In this document: in pieces, positions 9,360 through 17,368 of the stretch
Layout: each line of letters opens with the position of its first letter
How positions within the stretch are numbered: the first letter of the stretch is position 1
NCBI GenBank assembly: GCA_029781795.1
Contig: JAKOWB010000130.1
Location: 29,149-93,148, forward strand
Length of the DNA: 64,000 nucleotides
From: Pseudomonadota bacterium
GTDB lineage: Bacteria; Pseudomonadota; Alphaproteobacteria; Kiloniellales; JACOMY01
Direction: 5' to 3'
Notes under the pieces: generated by a model
The model's input: the letters and a program-made list of their open reading frames with translations, nothing else
Databases searched by the model: none
Told to the model about the DNA's origin: nothing
Position numbers and translations under genes: made by a program

Positions 9360-10505
9360 ATGAAAGCCTCGATCGTACAGACGTGTGTAACCGCGGCATT
9401 GGCGGTCGCGCTGTTCTGTGCCTTGCCGTCTGTCGGCGCGCGGGCAGAGGGCGCTGCGCCGGGACCGCAACTGGCGCAGACCCAGAACGCATCGGCCGCC
9501 GGCGATCCCTTCGCCGCGGACGAGGCCCTGGTCAAGCATCTGCTGGACAGCACGGTGGGCACGCAGCCGCCGCGCAGCATGGTGGACGGGCTCTACGACG
9601 ACCCGGATCACGCCAAGCAGCCCATGGCCGAGTACCTCTCGGCGGGCGATCCTAAGCCAGAGGAGCGGGCCAAGCGCGCGGTCACCCTGGCGCGCGGCAT
9701 CATCAACAGCCGGCGCGCCATCACCGAAACCGAGACCCGCGACAAGCTGATCGACACGCTGCTCGAGGTCGCCTCTGAGGTGGTCTGCTCGGCCTACTTC
9801 GTCGGCACCGAGATCGGCGAGGGCTATGTGCCGCGCCCCTCGTCCTTTCCCTACGACTTCGGCGGGCCGGCCTCGCAGCTGGCCAGCGGCTATACCCTGA
9901 TCACGCCGGCGAGCTCGATGTTCTCGGGCGGCCGGCCGCAGGCAGTCGAGGGCCTGGGGACCGGAGCGCTGCTGTTCGACGGCATCACCGGCATCGACAA
10001 GATCGCGACCTTCGTGCCGAATGGGCGCTATATCCTGATCATGCTGACGGCGGTGGGGGGCAACTACGAGACCTTCCGCATGACGGTCAACGGTGTCGAC
10101 CACTGGATCGTCTGGACGCCGGCGAGCGCCTGGCCGATGGGCCAGCCCCTGCTGGTGAGCGCCGGCATGCAGCTGGCCAAGACGCCGGTCGGCGGCTACG
10201 CGGGCAAGCTGTCGCTGCCGATCCGGGTCGCCAACGGCATCGCCTCGATCGACTTCGACGGCCTGCCGGCAAGCTTTCCGATCGCCGCCATGGAACTCGT
10301 GCTCTACGACGCGGACCTGTCGACCGATCCGGACGAGGAGGACTGCCTGCGCTGGGACCGGGCGCAACGCGCCGCCATCCTGGCGCTGCTGACCGAAGGT
10401 GGCGGCCAGGGGCATGGGCCGCCTGACCCGCCGACCGGCGGGTGCACGCCCGGCGACTGCCCGGTCGAGGAGCCGCCGGAGGGCAGCCCGAGCGGTGCGA
10501 CCTGA
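9360..10505 (+). CDS. secreted protein of unknown function, start of EPS locus
   Basis: I do not recognise a family. The 381-aa product has a clear Sec signal peptide (MKASIVQTCVTAALAVALFC, cleaved near ARA-EGA). The mature part starts with a charged helical region (about 45-145). A beta-rich stretch follows, with 'GITGIDKIATFVPNGRYILI' and 'NYETFRMTVNGVDHWIVWTP'. The tail is acidic and proline-rich with paired cysteines ('GGCTPGDCPVEEPPEG'). ATG at 9360 is chosen because a GGGGGGA ribosome site lies about 9 nt upstream; the frame stays open to 9261. It lies 122 nt before the outer-membrane barrel gene and is divergent from the T1SS, so a role in export of either polymer or protein is possible but unproven. 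Confidence 0.7.
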   Translation: MKASIVQTCVTAALAVALFCALPSVGARAEGAAPGPQLAQTQNASAAGDPFAADEALVKHLLDSTVGTQPPRSMVDGLYDDPDHAKQPMAEYLSAGDPKPEERAKRAVTLARGIINSRRAITETETRDKLIDTLLEVASEVVCSAYFVGTEIGEGYVPRPSSFPYDFGGPASQLASGYTLITPASSMFSGGRPQAVEGLGTGALLFDGITGIDKIATFVPNGRYILIMLTAVGGNYETFRMTVNGVDHWIVWTPASAWPMGQPLLVSAGMQLAKTPVGGYAGKLSLPIRVANGIASIDFDGLPASFPIAAMELVLYDADLSTDPDEEDCLRWDRAQRAAILALLTEGGGQGHGPPDPPTGGCTPGDCPVEEPPEGSPSGAT

Positions 10506-10627
10506 CCGGCGGATAGGAGTGTTCGGCTGGCGGCCCGCCCGGCGAGGCAGGCTATCCGGCGAAGATAACTGGCAAGTTCTGCCGATCGCCTGGCGGTCGG
10601 ATCGGCGGGATGTGGGGGAGTAGAGTG

Positions 10628-11917
10628 ATGAACACGCGCAATGCCCGGGGACGGCACCCGGGACGACTGGCGGGCACGGCCCTCTTGGCCGTCGCCGCCC
10701 TTTCCTGGTCGGCGCCGGCGGGTGCGCAATCCGCCGTTGACGATTCGGTGCTCAACAGGCCGCGTCCAGGCTATGACGCGCTGGGCATCGATCTCTTCGC
10801 CGGGCCATCGGATCCCGGAAGCCCCTTCATTCTCTATCCGACGCTCGACGTCGCCGGAGGCTGGGACGACAACGTCTTCCGCGATGAATCCGGCGAGAAA
10901 GACGACTTCCTGCTCAAGGTCTCGCCGGGGCTGAACCTGGTTTCCGACTGGGACCGGCATGGCCTGTCGCTCTCTGCCCGCGCCGACATCGCCCGCTGGG
11001 AAGAGTTCCAGCAGAACAACTCGACCAATTTCGAGGTCGCCACGCGCGGCTTCCTCGACATCGGCACGGACTCGCAGCTCTACGCCGGGGCAAGCTTCGG
11101 CCGCTCGTCGGACTTCCGCGACGACGTCAACAACCCGGGGACCAACAACCTGGTCCGCTACTGGACGAACACACAGGAAGTCGGGTTCCAGACCTATGAG
11201 GGCGACCTGCAGTCGAACACGACGGGAACACGCAAGCGCTACAACTATGTCGACAACGGCGCGAACCAGGATGACCGCGACGTGACCCAGTACGACGTCA
11301 GCCAGCGCTTCGGCTACGAGTTCCAGCCGGGTGTCGTGCTCTTCGTGCAGGGTGGCTACAACTGGCGTCTCTATGATGACGCGGTCGACGACTTCGGCTT
11401 CCAGCGGGGCAGCCAGGGCTGGGAGGTCCAGGGCGGTCTCAGCTACGACGTGACCGGCGTGCTGTCGGCCGAAGTGCGGGCAGGCTATCTGCGCCAGCGC
11501 TATGACGACCCGTCCTTCGGCCGCAATTCGGGCTTCGCCATCGATGGCGACATCACCTGGAATCCCTCCGACCTCGCCACCATCCGGGGCTACGCCGGCA
11601 CCTCGATCGCCGAGACCACGCTGGACGGCTACTCGGGCGGCTATACGACCTTTGGCGGGCTGGGCTTCGACTACGATCTGGCCGACAACCTGATCTTCAC
11701 CTCGGACGTGATCTACACCTCCGTGCACTACGATCCGGCCCCGGGCTTCAGCGCCCGCGAGGACGACATCTGGCAGGGCAAGGCCGGTCTCGTCTGGCTG
11801 ATCAACGAGTACTTCTCGAGCCGGCTGGACTACACCTACACCAACCGGAACTCGAACATCGCAGGCGAGGATTTCGGCGACAACACCATCATGCTGACCT
11901 TGCACTCGCAACTCTGA
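10628..11917 (+). CDS. outer-membrane beta-barrel protein of EPS locus (BBP2_2-like)
   Basis: A predicted outer-membrane barrel, 429 aa, with a signal peptide cleaved near AGA-QSA. It is followed by repeated amphipathic strands rich in aromatic residues and ending 'DNTIMLTLHSQL', a typical barrel terminus. Such proteins (putative beta-barrel porin 2 family) recur next to Wza/Wzc-type genes in alphaproteobacterial EPS loci and may form or assist the polymer exit route. ATG 10628 has GGGGGAG 7 nt upstream and is preferred to ATG 10610. It is followed after 128 nt by the Wza-like gene. Confidence 0.82.
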   Translation: MNTRNARGRHPGRLAGTALLAVAALSWSAPAGAQSAVDDSVLNRPRPGYDALGIDLFAGPSDPGSPFILYPTLDVAGGWDDNVFRDESGEKDDFLLKVSPGLNLVSDWDRHGLSLSARADIARWEEFQQNNSTNFEVATRGFLDIGTDSQLYAGASFGRSSDFRDDVNNPGTNNLVRYWTNTQEVGFQTYEGDLQSNTTGTRKRYNYVDNGANQDDRDVTQYDVSQRFGYEFQPGVVLFVQGGYNWRLYDDAVDDFGFQRGSQGWEVQGGLSYDVTGVLSAEVRAGYLRQRYDDPSFGRNSGFAIDGDITWNPSDLATIRGYAGTSIAETTLDGYSGGYTTFGGLGFDYDLADNLIFTSDVIYTSVHYDPAPGFSAREDDIWQGKAGLVWLINEYFSSRLDYTYTNRNSNIAGEDFGDNTIMLTLHSQL

Positions 11918-12045
11918 GGCAGCTATCCAGTGCCTGTGCGGTCGGGGGCGACTGCGTCTGGTGCGCGGAGAGGGGAAGTCAGAAGGATTTGGCGGGGCAC
12001 CGGGATCGGCGGTGCCGCCTCCGCGTGAACCGAGGTTGAGCGCAC

Positions 12046-12591
12046 ATGGCGATCCTGTCGCGTGGTCTCGCACTGCTCCTGCTGGTCCTGGCGCTTGGCG
12101 TGCAGGGCGCGCCACGCTCGATCGCGAACGCGGCCGACTACCGGCTGGCCACCGGCGACCAGCTCAGGATCAAGGTCTTCGACAACGAGGACATCTCGGG
12201 CGAGTACAGCATCGACGCGGCGGGCAACGTCAATTTTCCCCTGGTCGGCCAGGTGAAGGCGGCGGGCCTCACCGTGGACGCCTTCACCGCCGACCTGACG
12301 CGCAGGCTGGACGCCGACTACCTGGTCAATCCGAAAGTCAGCGTCGAGGTACTGAACTTCCGGCCGATCTTCGTCATCGGCCAGGTGAACTCGCCCGGCA
12401 GCTACGCCTATTCGCCCGGCATGACGGTGCGGCAGGCGGTGGCGCTGGCCGGCGGCTATACCCGCCGCGCCTCGACCTCGGGCATGACGATCATCCGCCA
12501 GGATGGAAGCAGCTCGGTCGAACTCGAGGCAGAGGAGGACACCGAGGTCCTGCCCGGAGACACGATCGAGGTCGACCGCCGCTTCCTCTAG
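12046..12591 (+). CDS. polysaccharide export protein, Wza/GumB-type (short)
   Basis: Periplasmic/outer-membrane export component. The 181-aa protein has a signal peptide (to about residue 29, 'IANA-ADY'), a Poly_export domain ('YRLATGDQLRIKVFDNEDIS', 'GNVNFPLVGQVKAAGLTVDA') and one SLBB domain ('RPIFVIGQVNSPGSYAYSPG', 'TVRQAVALAGGY'). It is about half the size of E. coli Wza and lacks the C-terminal transmembrane helix. A separate barrel, plausibly the protein at 10628, would therefore be needed to cross the outer membrane (inference). No lipobox cysteine is present. Confidence 0.92.
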   Translation: MAILSRGLALLLLVLALGVQGAPRSIANAADYRLATGDQLRIKVFDNEDISGEYSIDAAGNVNFPLVGQVKAAGLTVDAFTADLTRRLDADYLVNPKVSVEVLNFRPIFVIGQVNSPGSYAYSPGMTVRQAVALAGGYTRRASTSGMTIIRQDGSSSVELEAEEDTEVLPGDTIEVDRRFL

Positions 12592-12767
12592 GCGCGCGGG
12601 CGGGCGGCGGCAAGGACCGCCGCGGGAGGCAAAATCATCGCCAGCCTTTGGCTTGCCGAAAGCCGCGGGCTGGCCGGTAAATGGTGTCCGGCGGGAGAGC
12701 CACCGCCGGCGGTCGCTGTGGACCTTGCCTCATGCTCGGCGGCATGGGGCGCTTGGGGGACGGAAAG

Positions 12768-12803
12768 ATGCAGGCTATCAGCCCGCGGGCGGTGACGGCG
12801 TGA
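12768..12803 (+). CDS. 11-codon leader ORF overlapping the kinase start
   Basis: ATG at 12768 is preceded by GGGGGA with 7-nt spacing and encodes MQAISPRAVTA. Its TGA (12801-12803) overlaps the GTG start of the next gene (12800-12802). The GTG itself has no good ribosome site, so re-initiation after this short ORF is an attractive way to start the kinase. Alternatively a single-base error hides a longer N-terminus. Confidence 0.4.
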   Translation: MQAISPRAVTA

Positions 12804-15181
12804 GCCCGGAACCCAGTCGCCATCCCGCGATCGAGCGGGCCAGGGGCGTGCAGCGCCTGCACGCCGCTTCGCCCAATGCCCAGCAGGGCGCTCCCCCGCC
12901 AGGCGGCAACGAACCGCCGGGCTATCCCTATGGCGCCTACACGGCCGCCAATGCGGAGCTCAGCGGCGGCGCCAACCTGATGGACCTGCGCAACATCCTG
13001 TCGCTGCTGCGCCGCCGCAAGTACCTGATCCTCGGCCTTCTGGCCGTCGCCCTGGTCGGTGCCAGCCTCTATACCTCGCAGCTGACGCCGCTCTACCAGG
13101 CAAGCGCGACCATCGTGGTCGAGGCGGACCGGACCAAGGTGCTCGACGTGGACGCGGTGGTGCGCGACCTGCCGGGCGACTTCCTGACGCTGCAGACCGA
13201 GGCCGCCAAGCTCTCGTCGCGCTCGGTCGCCCTGGGCGCGGTCGAGCGGCTGAAGCTGGACAAGGACCCGCGGTTCAATCCCAACCTGGCACCGCCGCCA
13301 AAGACCAACCAGGGCTTCTCGCTGAGCGGCCTGTTCAACGACCTCCTGGTGCTTGTGGGCCTGCGCGAAAGGGCGCCGGACATGCCCGCCGCCCCGCCCC
13401 AGATCACCGACGAGGCGCTGCTGCGCGAGACCATCGTCAGCCGCTTCATGGGCGGGATCTCGATCACGCTGGGCGAGCGCTCGCGCCTGATCACGATCAC
13501 CTATATCTCGTCCGACCCCCAGTTCGCCGCCCTCGCCGCGAACGCCGTCGCGCTGTCCTACATCGAAGGTCAGATCACCTCCATCGGCGGCGAGACCAGC
13601 AAGGCCGCCAGCCTGGTGAAGGAAAAGCTCTCCGAACTCGAGAAGGAACTGAGCGAGGCGCGCACCAAGCTGGAGTCCTACCGCGCCGAGCATGGCCTTA
13701 CCGACATCAACGGCAGCTCGCTGCAGAACCAGCAGCTCGTCAGCCTGAACGGCGATCTGATCACCGCGCGCAATCGGCTGACCGAGGCGGAGGTGCGCTA
13801 CGAGCAGGTGAAGCGGATGCTGGATGGCGGCGGTGGTTCGGCGGAGACCGCGGCCGCCGTTTCCGAGAACTCGATGGTTCAGGCGCTGCGCAGCCAGGAG
13901 ATCGAGATCAGCCGCGAGATAAGCGAGCTCTCGACCAAGTACCGCGACGGCCATCCGAAGATGATCGAGGCCAGGGCCCGCCTGAAAGAGGTGCAGAGCA
14001 AGCTGTGGTCCGAGGTGCGCAAGGTCGCCGCCACCTTGAAGAACGAGGTGGAGATTGCCAAGGGCCAGGTCGCGAACCTCGAGGCGGCGATCGACGCCCT
14101 GAAGGGCGAGGTGGCCAGCCTCTCCGAGTTCCAGGTCCAGCTCTCAGCGCTGCAGGCCGATGTCGAAGCGAAGAGCAAGCAGTACGATGCCATGCTCGAC
14201 CGCTACAACGAGATTGCGGTGCAGGCGGGCACGAACGAGAAGCCCGATGCCGAGCTGATCAGCCAGGCGCAGACGCCCGGCGGGCCCTTCTATCCGCGCA
14301 GCAATGTCATCATCGGCATGGCGGCGGCGGCGGCGCTCGTCCTCGGCCTGGTGCTGTCGGTCGGCCTTGAGTTCCTCGACTCGGGCTTCCGCTCGCTCAG
14401 CCAGATCGAATCGCACACCGGCCTTCCGACGCTGGGCATGGTGCCGATGATCACCATGAAGGGAGTCAGCGGCGGGCTGCCGCATCACTTCGCAACGGCG
14501 CGGCACGGCTCGATCTTCGCCGAAGCGATACGAACGGTTCGCACCAATCTCCTGCTGTCGAACGCGGAGCGCCCGCCGCGCGTAGTGCTGGTGACCTCGT
14601 CCATGCCGAACGAGGGCAAGACCACCACGGTGCTCTCGATTGCCTCGCAGACGGTGCAGACGGGCCGGCGCTGCATCGTCGTCGACTGCGACATGCGCCA
14701 GGCCAGCGTCGACGAATCGCTGGGTCATCCCAACCACCTCGGCCTGTCGGACTTCCTGGTGAACAGCGCCGACCTGACGCAGATCATCGGCGTCGACGAG
14801 CGGACCGGCGTGCACTTCATCGGTGCCGGCACTCAGGCCAATCCGCCGGTCGAGCTGCTGGGCTCGGCGCGGATGAAGAACCTGATCAACGCGCTGGCAC
14901 AGTCCTATCATCTCGTGGTGCTGGACACGCCACCGCTGCTGGCCGTGTCCGACGCGCTGGTGCTGCTGCGCGAGGCCGATGCGACCATGTTCCTTGTGCG
15001 CTGGGGCAAGACACCGCGCGACACGGCGAAACTGGGCCTCAAGTCGGCGCTCGAGGCCGGCGCCCGCATCGCCGGCGTGGTGCTGTCCTACGTCGACGTG
15101 AAGAAGCACGCGCAGTACACCTACGCGGACAGCGGGCACTACTACAACAAGGCCTACAGGAAGTACTACTACACGAAGTAG
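12800..15181 (+). CDS. polysaccharide co-polymerase with C-terminal tyrosine autokinase (Wzc/GumC family)
   Basis: Controls chain length and couples polymerisation to export. The 793-aa protein has a Wzz-type first membrane helix near 'YLILGLLAVALVGASLYTSQ' and a long periplasmic coiled-coil region. A second helix ('NVIIGMAAAAALVLGLVLSV') precedes a cytoplasmic BY-kinase with Walker A 'SSMPNEGKTTT', Walker A' 'CIVVDCDMRQ' and Walker B 'LVVLDTPPLLAV'. A C-terminal tyrosine cluster ('YTYADSGHYYNKAYRKYYYT') is the expected autophosphorylation tail. GTG 12800 is chosen because upstream in-frame sequence overlaps the Wza-like gene and is low complexity. No Wzb-type phosphatase is nearby. Confidence 0.92.
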   Translation: MSPEPSRHPAIERARGVQRLHAASPNAQQGAPPPGGNEPPGYPYGAYTAANAELSGGANLMDLRNILSLLRRRKYLILGLLAVALVGASLYTSQLTPLYQASATIVVEADRTKVLDVDAVVRDLPGDFLTLQTEAAKLSSRSVALGAVERLKLDKDPRFNPNLAPPPKTNQGFSLSGLFNDLLVLVGLRERAPDMPAAPPQITDEALLRETIVSRFMGGISITLGERSRLITITYISSDPQFAALAANAVALSYIEGQITSIGGETSKAASLVKEKLSELEKELSEARTKLESYRAEHGLTDINGSSLQNQQLVSLNGDLITARNRLTEAEVRYEQVKRMLDGGGGSAETAAAVSENSMVQALRSQEIEISREISELSTKYRDGHPKMIEARARLKEVQSKLWSEVRKVAATLKNEVEIAKGQVANLEAAIDALKGEVASLSEFQVQLSALQADVEAKSKQYDAMLDRYNEIAVQAGTNEKPDAELISQAQTPGGPFYPRSNVIIGMAAAAALVLGLVLSVGLEFLDSGFRSLSQIESHTGLPTLGMVPMITMKGVSGGLPHHFATARHGSIFAEAIRTVRTNLLLSNAERPPRVVLVTSSMPNEGKTTTVLSIASQTVQTGRRCIVVDCDMRQASVDESLGHPNHLGLSDFLVNSADLTQIIGVDERTGVHFIGAGTQANPPVELLGSARMKNLINALAQSYHLVVLDTPPLLAVSDALVLLREADATMFLVRWGKTPRDTAKLGLKSALEAGARIAGVVLSYVDVKKHAQYTYADSGHYYNKAYRKYYYTK

Positions 15182-15194
15182 ACGGGGACCGTCG

Positions 15195-15911
15195 TTGCCA
15201 TCCAAGCCAGGGCGGATCGGGCGCCTCTATCGCGACAGGCCTGCCGCGCTGCCAGCGGTGTTCGCGGTGCTGCTCGGACTGCTGCTGATCGCCATGGCCG
15301 CGCCGCGGCTGGTCGCCGGCCTGCTGATGGCGCCGCATGACGAACTGGTTCGCGGTCTCTCGCGCGGCGCCCTCGGCAACGGGCAGGCGCTGGCCGAGGC
15401 ATCGGCCGACTACGAAGCCGCGCTGACCTGGGACGACGAGGCCAACAGCGCGGCGCAGCTGGCGACGCTCGACTACCTGCTGGCGCAGTCCGTCGGATTC
15501 GACAGCGACGGTGGGCGGGCCTGGCTGCAGCGCTGCCTCGCGGCGGCGCGGCGGGCCGTCGCCGACAACCCGTCGCAACCCTACAGCTGGGTGCAGATCG
15601 CGATCGCGCTGGAACGCCTGGAGGGTGCCTCGGTGCGCTCGGTCGCGGCGCTGATGGAGTCGATCCGGCGCGGCGCCTACCAGCCGCGGCTGGCTGTGCT
15701 GCGCAGCGGACTTGCGCTGCGGGCCTGGCCGCTGCTTGGCGTGGAGGAACGGCGCCTTGCCGCCGGACAGATCCTGCTTGCGGCGCAGGTCGATCCGGCT
15801 GCGCTGGCCTCGGTCGTGCCTTCGCCGTCGCTCTGGCGCGTGGTGCAGGACAGCCTGCTGGCGACACCCGATCTGCTGCAGGCGGTCGAGGCCGGGCGCC
15901 CGCGGACCTAG
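15195..15911 (+). CDS. membrane-anchored helical protein of EPS locus (possibly VpsP-like)
   Basis: Function not recognised. The 238-aa protein has one N-terminal membrane helix ('ALPAVFAVLLGLLLIAMAAP', about 18-37). A soluble alpha-helical domain follows, with TPR-like spacing of Ala/Leu ('ADYEAALTWDDEANSAAQLA', 'AARRAVADNPSQPYSWVQIA'). TTG at 15195 is the only start that keeps the helix, and ACGGGGA lies upstream; it begins 13 nt after the kinase. Its position after a Wzc-type gene matches vpsP in Vibrio, so a helper role for polymer assembly is possible. The stop codon lies inside a dispersed repeat. Confidence 0.65.
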   Translation: MPSKPGRIGRLYRDRPAALPAVFAVLLGLLLIAMAAPRLVAGLLMAPHDELVRGLSRGALGNGQALAEASADYEAALTWDDEANSAAQLATLDYLLAQSVGFDSDGGRAWLQRCLAAARRAVADNPSQPYSWVQIAIALERLEGASVRSVAALMESIRRGAYQPRLAVLRSGLALRAWPLLGVEERRLAAGQILLAAQVDPAALASVVPSPSLWRVVQDSLLATPDLLQAVEAGRPRT

Positions 15912-15939
15912 GGCATCTTCGCGCGAAGTGGACGCCGGT
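15908..15939 (+). repeat. dispersed repeat copy starting at a stop codon
   Basis: This 32-nt stretch (starting CTAGGGCATCTTCG) matches the reverse complement of 55159-55190 at about 28 of 32 positions. In both places the leading CTAG contains the TAG stop of the adjacent gene. It fills most of the 39-nt convergent gap between the gene at 15195 and the Wzy-like gene. Confidence 0.65.
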
Positions 15940-15950
15940 ACGGCCTGGCC

Positions 15951-17354
15951 TCAGATCATCGGCTTCTGCGGCGCGGTGCGGTGCGGATAGGACTGCGCCA
16001 CGCCAAGACCCAGAAGCGCGGCGTAGGTTATGGCGATTCCGGGCATCTGCAGGCTGAAGTCGACCAGCGAATGGACCGCCAGCAGCAGCGTGGCCGCCGC
16101 GGCGATGGCAGGAAAGATGCGATCGACCCCTTCCTGCGGCAGGGCGCGCAGCTGGAGGAAGAAGGCCACCGCCGGAATCGACAGCAGCAGCAACCCCGCC
16201 GGCAGGCCGGACTCCATCAGCACCTCGAGGTAGCTGTTGTGGACGCGCACCTGGTTGATTTCCGTGAGGCCGAAACTGGCATCCCGACGCTCCAGGAAGA
16301 CCCCGGCGAAACTGCCCAGGCCGGTGCCACCCAGCGGCCGGTCGGCGATCTGCTGCAAGGCCATGCCATAGAGAGACAGGCGGTCGCCGTGTCCTTCGTC
16401 TTCACTGAGGCGCAGCTCGTCGAGGCGGTTGCCGAGCAGCATGCCTGACTGCATCAGCACCAGCCCCCCAAGGCCGAGCAGCAGCCCGAGTAGCAGCATC
16501 GTCCTGAGGCCGCGGCGCCGATTGGCCAGCAGGATGATGGCGGCAAGCGCAAAGACGCTGGCGCCGGCCCCGCCCTTGGAGCCGGTGAGGACGAGCGCGG
16601 TGAGCAGGAGCAGCACGGCGGCGATCAGCAGCCAGACGGCAAGCCCGAGGCCGTCGACGGCGGTCACCAGGCGGATCCGCCAGCCGAGTCCGGTGGGCAG
16701 CCAGATGCGATTCAGCCGGTCCTGCAGGAGACCCACCACGATCACCAGGCCAAGACCGGCATAGGCGGCATAGGAGTTGCGGTTGATGAAGGTCGAGGTC
16801 AGCGCCTCGGCATAGGTGATCTTGTGAATCCAGAGCACCATCCGGCTGCCGCTGAGCTGCTCGTACAGACCGTAGAGCGCATAGGCGGCCCCGGCGGCCA
16901 CGAGGGCCCAGAGGAAACGCCGCGCGTGGCGCCGCCGGCGCAGCAGGTGCAGTCCGAGCCAGAAGCTGGCGCCATAGCTCAGCAGTCGCATCAGCGTGAC
17001 CAGCGTACGGTCCGGCGTGAGGGACAGAGCGCCGGCGGGCTGGATATCCAGCGCGGCGCTGCTCTCGGCCCAGGCCGGATGATGCCAGGATGCGGGCGTC
17101 CATCCGGATGCCTGGACCAGGTACCAGACGGCCAGCAGCACCATCACCAGGGCGTAGGGCAGCGTGCGCCGGCCGCGCAGCGTCACGAGGCGGCGAGCCA
17201 GCAGGGCCGACAGGCCCCACAGCAGGGCCAGCAGCCCCAGCGCGAGCGCGAGCAGGCTCCAGGCCCAGGGCTCGTTGCCGCCGAACGGCAACGGCGCCAG
17301 GCAGACAACCAGGGTGAAAGACCAGAACAGCAGGGATTCCACGCAGGCTGCCAC
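15951..17354 (-). CDS. O-antigen ligase/polymerase-family membrane protein (Wzy/WaaL-like) 1
   Basis: A polytopic protein of 467 aa with about 11-12 membrane helices. The Wzy_C/O-antigen ligase signature is present: a large periplasmic loop with 'LYGMALQQIADRPLGGTGLG' and 'VRVHNSYLEVLMESGLPAGL', where the HN(S/x)(Y/x)LE motif is the conserved core. It either polymerises lipid-linked repeat units or transfers the polymer to an acceptor; sequence alone does not decide. A second family member is at 22706. Start GTG 17354 is uncertain; GTG 17342 is also possible. It lies 14 nt downstream of the WcaJ-like gene, in an operon with it. Confidence 0.87.
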   Translation of the reverse strand: MAACVESLLFWSFTLVVCLAPLPFGGNEPWAWSLLALALGLLALLWGLSALLARRLVTLRGRRTLPYALVMVLLAVWYLVQASGWTPASWHHPAWAESSAALDIQPAGALSLTPDRTLVTLMRLLSYGASFWLGLHLLRRRRHARRFLWALVAAGAAYALYGLYEQLSGSRMVLWIHKITYAEALTSTFINRNSYAAYAGLGLVIVVGLLQDRLNRIWLPTGLGWRIRLVTAVDGLGLAVWLLIAAVLLLLTALVLTGSKGGAGASVFALAAIILLANRRRGLRTMLLLGLLLGLGGLVLMQSGMLLGNRLDELRLSEDEGHGDRLSLYGMALQQIADRPLGGTGLGSFAGVFLERRDASFGLTEINQVRVHNSYLEVLMESGLPAGLLLLSIPAVAFFLQLRALPQEGVDRIFPAIAAAATLLLAVHSLVDFSLQMPGIAITYAALLGLGVAQSYPHRTAPQKPMI

Positions 17355-17368
17355 TCCCCAATCGGCAC

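Noticed and set aside
9218..9580. Minus-strand frame across the 9360 gene start
   Set aside because: Opposite a protein with a clear signal peptide and ribosome site; no supporting features.
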